A stretch of 8,428 bases of DNA from JAVBNW01 sp031551255. Its GTDB lineage: Bacteria > Bacillota > Clostridia > Christensenellales > UBA1750. A program made the position numbers and the translations under genes. Location of the stretch: NCBI GenBank assembly GCA_031551255.1, contig JAVBNW010000004.1, positions 1 through 8,428 on the forward strand, written 5' to 3'. Positions 4,129 through 8,428 of the stretch are shown piece after piece. Under the pieces are notes generated by a model. It did not search any database, was not told the origin of the DNA, and was given only the letters and a program-made list of their open reading frames with translations. Every line of letters begins with the position of its first letter. Position 1 is the stretch's first letter.

Positions 4129-6312
4129 TCAGAGGCTGTCCCAGCCGTTCTCACGGCACATCTCGGGCGAGTAAAGTTTTGAGAAAAAATCATTCATCAG
4201 CTCCGGAGGATACGGGCGCGAAAAGTAGTAGCCCTGCATCAGTGTAACCCCGATGGAGCGCAGAAGGTCGACCTGCTCCTTGGTTTCTACGTATTCGACC
4301 ACCATCTTCACCGACAACAGGCCGCATAGGTCGCGGATCGTCGAGATAATCTCCAGATTGGCCGGGTGATTGCAGATATCTCGGCTGAGCGAGCCGTCGA
4401 TCTTCAGCGCGTCGATCGGCTGCGAGCGTAGATACAGAAGCGAGGAATGCCCTACGCCAAAGTCGTCCATGGCGATGGCCACGCCGTAGTCGCTTACTTT
4501 TTTCAGGTTGTTTACCGTGGCGGGGTTTTCGGCAAGCGCCACCGTCTCCGTAAGCTCGATCTGCAGGTATTGGGCGGGGAGCCCGTGCTTGACAAGAAGA
4601 GCTATGAGCCTCTCCGCAAACAGCGGATCGTCAAGCTGCATAGACGATACGTTGACCGACACGTAAAATGTGTCGAGTCCCTCCGAGAACCATTGCGCGC
4701 GCTGCCTAATCGCGTCTTCCGCCACCCAAAGGCCGATCACGTCGATGCGGTGGATCTCTTCAGCGAGGGCGATCGTCAGCATCGGATGGATCATGCCGTG
4801 CTGCGCGTGCTTCCAACGCAGCAGCGCCTCAATCGAGTGCATCCGACCGGATTGCGCATCCACGATAGGTTGGTAGTGCAGCTGTAGTTCTTTGCGCTCG
4901 ATCGCGCTTTGCAAGTCGTTCGCCAGGCGGCGGGCGACCGTGCCCAGCTCGTCGTTGCGCGCGATGAGCTTGCGCCCGCCGGCGGTATAGTCCTCCACCA
5001 CGGTTTTGCAAAGCTGCTTGTACGCCGCGTCGTACCGATCCGCCAGCAGGCGATCGGACAGATACACAAAGGGCCAATAGATAGCCGTACCCAGCGCCAG
5101 GTTAAACGCCTGCAGCGCGATGCCCGCCACGGACCCGGTGGCCACATAGCCGCTGAAAAACACCGGCGCCGCCCAGGACACTTCGTTGATCGTATAGGGC
5201 ACGAGCCCCAGCTTCATCGCGGCCGTGCTGGTAAAGAGGGTTACGACGGGCGTCAGGATAAATGGCAGCGCGAAAACCGGGTTCAGCACGATCGGCACGC
5301 CGAAAATAATCGGCTCGTTGATGTTGAGAATGGCGGTAGGCAGCGCATAGCGCAGCATGGTGCGGTACGAACGTGTTTTGCCGAACAAAAGAAGGGCCAG
5401 CAGCAACGAGAGCGTCGTGCCCGAACCGCCCATATATACAAAGGCGTCAAACAGCGTCTTGGTAACCAGGTGCGGAGGCGGAAGCCCCGCGGCAACCGCT
5501 TCGGCGTTTGCCAGAAGCGCCGGCGCAAATACGGATTTGGCGACCTCGTCGAGCACGTTGTTGCCGTGGATGCCCAGCGTCCACATCAGGTGGGTGGACA
5601 CATTGAACAGCTGCGCCGTGGTCATGGAATCGGAATACTGGCGGTATGGCATGCTCAGCACGTTGTAGACGATGGCGCCCAAGCCCTGGCGGATGCCGCA
5701 GGCGACGAGGACGATGCGCAGGATGGCAAAGGCCGCAACGGCCGCCGCCGCGGGAAGCACCGCGGCAAAGCTTTGGGGCACGGCGCGGCTTGGGTCTTCC
5801 GAGAGCACATGGCTCTCTTGCCCGAGCGCGGACAGGCGCACAAACAGCTCGGTACAGCCGATGGCGACGAACATGGCGACGAACATGCCCGTCACCCCCG
5901 TAATGGAAAACGGAAGCTCGGCAGGATTGTCTACCGGAATCGAAACGATGATATAGCACGCAACGCCCAACATGCCCGCGATGGCCTCGTGCACCTGCCG
6001 TGTGCGCCGCTCGTTATACCAGGTGGCCAAATTAAGGCAAATGGTAAACACCGCAAGCAGCGTGACGACCGACATCGTCGCATTATAAACGAGCGCGCCA
6101 AACATGCGCCAATCTTCGCCAAAGATCGATACCATCAAATTTTGATATGCGGGAATCGGCATCTGGTTGATGGCGGTTGCAAACGCGCCGAGAATCATGA
6201 CCGGCATCATGGTAATGAAGGCATTGCGGATGGAATATAGATAGCGCTGCTCATTCACTCGCTGCAAAAATGGCAGCAATCGCATCACGATGCGCTCGTG
6301 CTTAGCAGGCAT
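4129..6312 (-). CDS. PTS EIIC permease fused to a c-di-GMP phosphodiesterase (EAL) domain
   Basis: A 727-residue membrane protein. Residues ~10-425 form a lactose/cellobiose-type PTS EIIC with about ten membrane segments. Family motifs are present: HGNN with His249, GGSGTTLSLLL, and NINEPIIFGVPIVLNP with Glu333; positions 249 and 333 nearly match the sugar-binding His and Glu of ChbC. A linker of about 50 residues leads to an EAL domain (~475-720). The EAL domain keeps its catalytic set: Glu495 (EALLRW), Asn554 (VSVNVSS), Glu586 (IELTET), Asp616-Asp617 (DDFGVG), Lys637 (LKIDG), Glu673 and Gln693 (QGYYFSRP). The spacing equals that of active EAL enzymes. EGVET reads EYVET. Expected role: sugar sensing or transport at the membrane coupled to c-di-GMP hydrolysis. 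No EIIA, EIIB or metabolic enzyme is nearby, so it may sense rather than transport. The start at 6312 follows AGGGGG by 6 nt; an in-frame ATG at 6390 lies inside the likely promoter. Confidence 0.93.
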   Translation of the reverse strand: MPAKHERIVMRLLPFLQRVNEQRYLYSIRNAFITMMPVMILGAFATAINQMPIPAYQNLMVSIFGEDWRMFGALVYNATMSVVTLLAVFTICLNLATWYNERRTRQVHEAIAGMLGVACYIIVSIPVDNPAELPFSITGVTGMFVAMFVAIGCTELFVRLSALGQESHVLSEDPSRAVPQSFAAVLPAAAAVAAFAILRIVLVACGIRQGLGAIVYNVLSMPYRQYSDSMTTAQLFNVSTHLMWTLGIHGNNVLDEVAKSVFAPALLANAEAVAAGLPPPHLVTKTLFDAFVYMGGSGTTLSLLLALLLFGKTRSYRTMLRYALPTAILNINEPIIFGVPIVLNPVFALPFILTPVVTLFTSTAAMKLGLVPYTINEVSWAAPVFFSGYVATGSVAGIALQAFNLALGTAIYWPFVYLSDRLLADRYDAAYKQLCKTVVEDYTAGGRKLIARNDELGTVARRLANDLQSAIERKELQLHYQPIVDAQSGRMHSIEALLRWKHAQHGMIHPMLTIALAEEIHRIDVIGLWVAEDAIRQRAQWFSEGLDTFYVSVNVSSMQLDDPLFAERLIALLVKHGLPAQYLQIELTETVALAENPATVNNLKKVSDYGVAIAMDDFGVGHSSLLYLRSQPIDALKIDGSLSRDICNHPANLEIISTIRDLCGLLSVKMVVEYVETKEQVDLLRSIGVTLMQGYYFSRPYPPELMNDFFSKLYSPEMCRENGWDSL

Positions 6313-6363
6313 AGTATACCCCCTGGTTTCATCTTCCTGTATCGGCATATATAGGTAATTTTC

Positions 6364-6392
6364 AGTATACACCGAAACGCTGGTCGGCACAA
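6364..6392 (-). promoter_or_regulatory. Candidate sigma-A promoter for the EIIC-EAL gene
   Basis: On the minus strand TTGTGC (6392-6387) and TATACT (6369-6364) are 17 nt apart, giving a leader of about 45 nt before the start codon at 6312. Good -10, weak -35. Its position argues against the longer open frame that begins at 6390. Confidence 0.5.
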
Positions 6393-6452
6393 GCGAGCCT
6401 TACAGTCCATAATATTCCATTTTAGGAATGCATACGCGCTGGAAATTGGCCG

Positions 6453-6481
6453 TCGTCAGCTCGTGAGTTATGCTATATAAT
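6453..6481 (+). promoter_or_regulatory. Candidate promoter for the YwqG-domain membrane protein gene
   Basis: A perfect TATAAT (6476-6481) sits about 45 nt upstream of the start codon at 6526. The hexamer 17 nt before it (TCGTCA, 6453-6458) is poor, but TGCTATATA (6471-6479) offers an extended -10 that could compensate. The promoter faces away from that of the EIIC-EAL gene; the two -10 boxes are about 107 nt apart. Confidence 0.5.
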
Positions 6482-6525
6482 GGCGGTAAAAGGCCGCGAC
6501 ATGTGAAACGATGGGAGCTGCGCAT

Positions 6526-8428
6526 ATGGCAAAACCGAAAAACTTTTCCCGCATAGGGGGTTTTGAAGTCGTATACATACTATCCCGTTTCTCGATGATG
6601 GCGATGTCCTTCGGCCTGTTCTTTTTAACGCTTAGCAACAACACCTTGCGGGTAGGCACCCTGTATGCAAAGATGTTCTCCGTGTGCAATCTTCTCGTCG
6701 CCGTCTTTGCGATCATGGCGCTTATTTACTTATTCATGAAGAAAAAGTTTTTCCGCGTCACCGGAATGCTTGGCTTTTGCTCGACGGTTTTCGGCTACGG
6801 CGCGTTGGCCATCAGCGCCCATCAGGAGGGCATAATGCCCATGGCATTCCTCATGCTGGCCCTCATGTGCCTGGAGGCGCTGTGGATACTCTACATCCGC
6901 AAATCCAGGCGCATCGCCGCACGGGTGGGCGAACTTGGAAGCGATGGAACGCCGCTGCCCCCACCGCCCGCCGCAAAGCCGCAAACAACGGCGCGGCGCG
7001 TGAGCACCTCGGAATACCAGGAGATCGCCTCCATCATTTCGCGCGGAGATCTGGCGGTCGCCTCGCGCATGTGGCATATGCCCGCCGACCCTCCTGCGTA
7101 TTTCGCAAAGCACGAGGCGCGTTTCGCACGGCGCGGCATTCGCTTAGGCGATGGCGACGCCCTGCGGATGATGTGGCTTGGCATGGCGGATGAGCTGATA
7201 CAGCAGGGCTATGCGTACGAGGTGGATTGGAAGGCCGAAGCGCGGGATGTCCTACATGGCCTGGGGCTGATCGTCAAAAACATGGGGCTGCCCGTCGACT
7301 TTTCAGGCTTTGCCCCCAGCCCGTCTGCGTTGCGGGAAACCGAAACCGCCCTTCGTGAAATCGGCGAATACGTAATGCACTACGGGCTCGTTCTGGGCGC
7401 TTTGGATATCGAAAGCGATAGCTATGTGCTATTTCTCGCGGGGCCGGACGCGCCGCCCATGATCGAAAGCCGCGCCCGCAGAATATGGATGGGCATAAAG
7501 AAGCCCGCCACCAAGGAAGAGGCGGCCCACATCGAACAAAAGCCCTTTTTCACCTTCGCGGGACGAGATTTTGCCAAGGACGCTCAAAATATGCCGAGGC
7601 TTGACCACGTGGGCGCGCGCATGGCCATCCGCGCGTGGCTGATCGAGCTGGCCGAAAGCGAGGCGGTGCCGCCGGATATCATCGCCGCCAACTTCGCCTT
7701 GTGCGAGCCCTACGCCCTGGAGCTGACCGGGGCGAAGGAATACGACCGCGCCGACGGCGATTGGGCCTGCTCTGAAGACTTTGTTCCGATTAACCGCCGG
7801 TGCCCCGGCCTGTCCATCGACAGCTCCATGCCGTGGAGGCAGGCGCTGTTAGGCGTTGCGCAGGCGATCTTAGACCTCATGGCCGAGATGCCGCACAACT
7901 CCATTCTGCGCATTCCCAACGTAACGGTGGGGCTTCAGGACGGGGATCTGTTCCGCATCGAGCGCCCCAAGGGGGCCGGCAAGCCCGACATCCCCGATGG
8001 TGAAATCGTGCCCCCCGAACTGGATTACGTCATCCGCGAGTTCTACGAAGAGACAAAGCTGCCTTGCCTTATGCTGGAGCCGCGCCAGGACGCGGCGTCG
8101 GCATACGACAGCAAGCTCGGCGGTCTCCCCTACCTGCCCCCCGGTTTTGAGTACCCGCGCGAAACCGGCAAAGACGGCGAGGCGTCGTGGCCGCTCAGGC
8201 TGCTTTGCCAGCTCAACTTTTCGCAGCTGCCCAAGCTTCCGGGCTTCCCTGCGCAGGGCATCTTGCAGTTCTATATCGCGCAAGACGACTTATTCGGGCA
8301 AAATTTTAACGATTGCCACAGGCAAACAGGGTTCCGCATCGTATATCATAAGGAAATTCTTCCCGACGATAGCCGCTTGCAAAAGCCGCCCGCGCTCGAT
8401 CCACAATGCGCCGATCTCTTTCCCTTTT
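6526..8428 (+). CDS. Membrane-anchored multidomain protein with C-terminal YwqG (DUF1963) domain, 3' end outside the window
   Basis: A single open frame of 634 codons runs off the right edge. The start ATG 6526-6528 follows GGGAG (6513-6517) by 8 nt. Residues ~13-36, 49-71, 78-98 and 103-124 are four hydrophobic helices. RKSRR (125-129) after the last one suggests the remainder is cytosolic. A linker with five prolines (143-152) precedes the soluble part. Residues ~163-325 resemble DUF6630 (GDGDALRMMWLG, YEVDWK, DIESDSYVLFLAG); this call is tentative. Residues ~365-480 (IRAWLIELAESEAVPPD, CEPYALEL, DWACSEDFVP) form a conserved-looking domain I cannot name. From ~525 the motifs SKLGGLPYLPPGFEYP, LLCQLNFSQLP, GILQFYIAQDDLFG and FRIVYHKE identify a YwqG/DUF1963 domain, cut by the window end. 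YwqG-like proteins are poorly understood, and some lie near toxin loci. The role here is unknown; immunity or a membrane scaffold are guesses. Confidence 0.88.
   Translation, partial: MAKPKNFSRIGGFEVVYILSRFSMMAMSFGLFFLTLSNNTLRVGTLYAKMFSVCNLLVAVFAIMALIYLFMKKKFFRVTGMLGFCSTVFGYGALAISAHQEGIMPMAFLMLALMCLEALWILYIRKSRRIAARVGELGSDGTPLPPPPAAKPQTTARRVSTSEYQEIASIISRGDLAVASRMWHMPADPPAYFAKHEARFARRGIRLGDGDALRMMWLGMADELIQQGYAYEVDWKAEARDVLHGLGLIVKNMGLPVDFSGFAPSPSALRETETALREIGEYVMHYGLVLGALDIESDSYVLFLAGPDAPPMIESRARRIWMGIKKPATKEEAAHIEQKPFFTFAGRDFAKDAQNMPRLDHVGARMAIRAWLIELAESEAVPPDIIAANFALCEPYALELTGAKEYDRADGDWACSEDFVPINRRCPGLSIDSSMPWRQALLGVAQAILDLMAEMPHNSILRIPNVTVGLQDGDLFRIERPKGAGKPDIPDGEIVPPELDYVIREFYEETKLPCLMLEPRQDAASAYDSKLGGLPYLPPGFEYPRETGKDGEASWPLRLLCQLNFSQLPKLPGFPAQGILQFYIAQDDLFGQNFNDCHRQTGFRIVYHKEILPDDSRLQKPPALDPQCADLFPF

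Noticed and set aside
4909..6240. 443-codon open frame on the plus strand antisense to the EIIC-EAL gene
   Set aside because: Its translation is rich in Arg, His, Gln and Gly with no motif, no ribosome binding site and no hydrophobic core. It is the usual shadow of a GC-rich gene; the minus-strand frame has unmistakable EIIC and EAL motifs.
6313..6390. N-terminal extension of the EIIC-EAL protein to an ATG at 6390
   Set aside because: No ribosome binding site precedes 6390 or the ATG at 6348, and the extension overlaps the best promoter. The ATG at 6312 has a strong site.

Overview
The window most likely comes from a spore-forming or spore-derived Firmicute of the Clostridia, with moderate to high GC outside one patch. 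The signs are strong GGGAGG-type ribosome binding sites, a BclA-like collagen protein with a degenerate paralogue, a remnant of an RsgI-type anti-sigma factor, a lactose/cellobiose-type PTS permease fused to an EAL domain, and a mobile-element initiator fragment of a kind common in gut Clostridia. The genus cannot be read from the sequence.

Left end (1-711): mobile-element debris. On the minus strand the first 20 codons of a RepA-like helix-turn-helix gene, with its intact ribosome binding site, run directly into a DDE-integrase transposase fragment that leaves the window. To the right is about 500 nt without a gene, containing a perfect 18-bp hairpin (425-463), a candidate promoter, and a small structured leader before the next gene.

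712-1600: an intact, AT-richer nitrilase-superfamily carbon-nitrogen hydrolase on the plus strand with complete Glu-Lys-Cys catalytic residues, closed by a bidirectional hairpin terminator at 1556-1592.

1684-3234: a run of broken minus-strand genes. These are a rhodanese that has lost its N-terminal half, joined in frame to the tail of an RsgI-like anti-sigma factor that has two frameshifts and no N-terminus, then a 5'-truncated collagen-like surface protein with three single-base frameshifts. The next gene upstream on that strand (3283-3969) is an intact paralogue of the last one, so the window shows a duplicated pair with one live and one dead copy.

4129-6312 (minus) and 6526-8428 (plus, open at the right edge) are two large intact membrane-protein genes transcribed divergently from a 213-nt shared control region. 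The first joins a full PTS EIIC sugar-permease domain to a catalytically complete EAL domain (c-di-GMP phosphodiesterase), suggesting a sugar-responsive c-di-GMP switch. The second has four predicted membrane helices, a proline-rich linker, and a long cytosolic part that ends in a YwqG/DUF1963 domain. Its middle resembles DUF6630 and an unassigned domain. These two genes and their shared promoter region are the most interesting part of the window.
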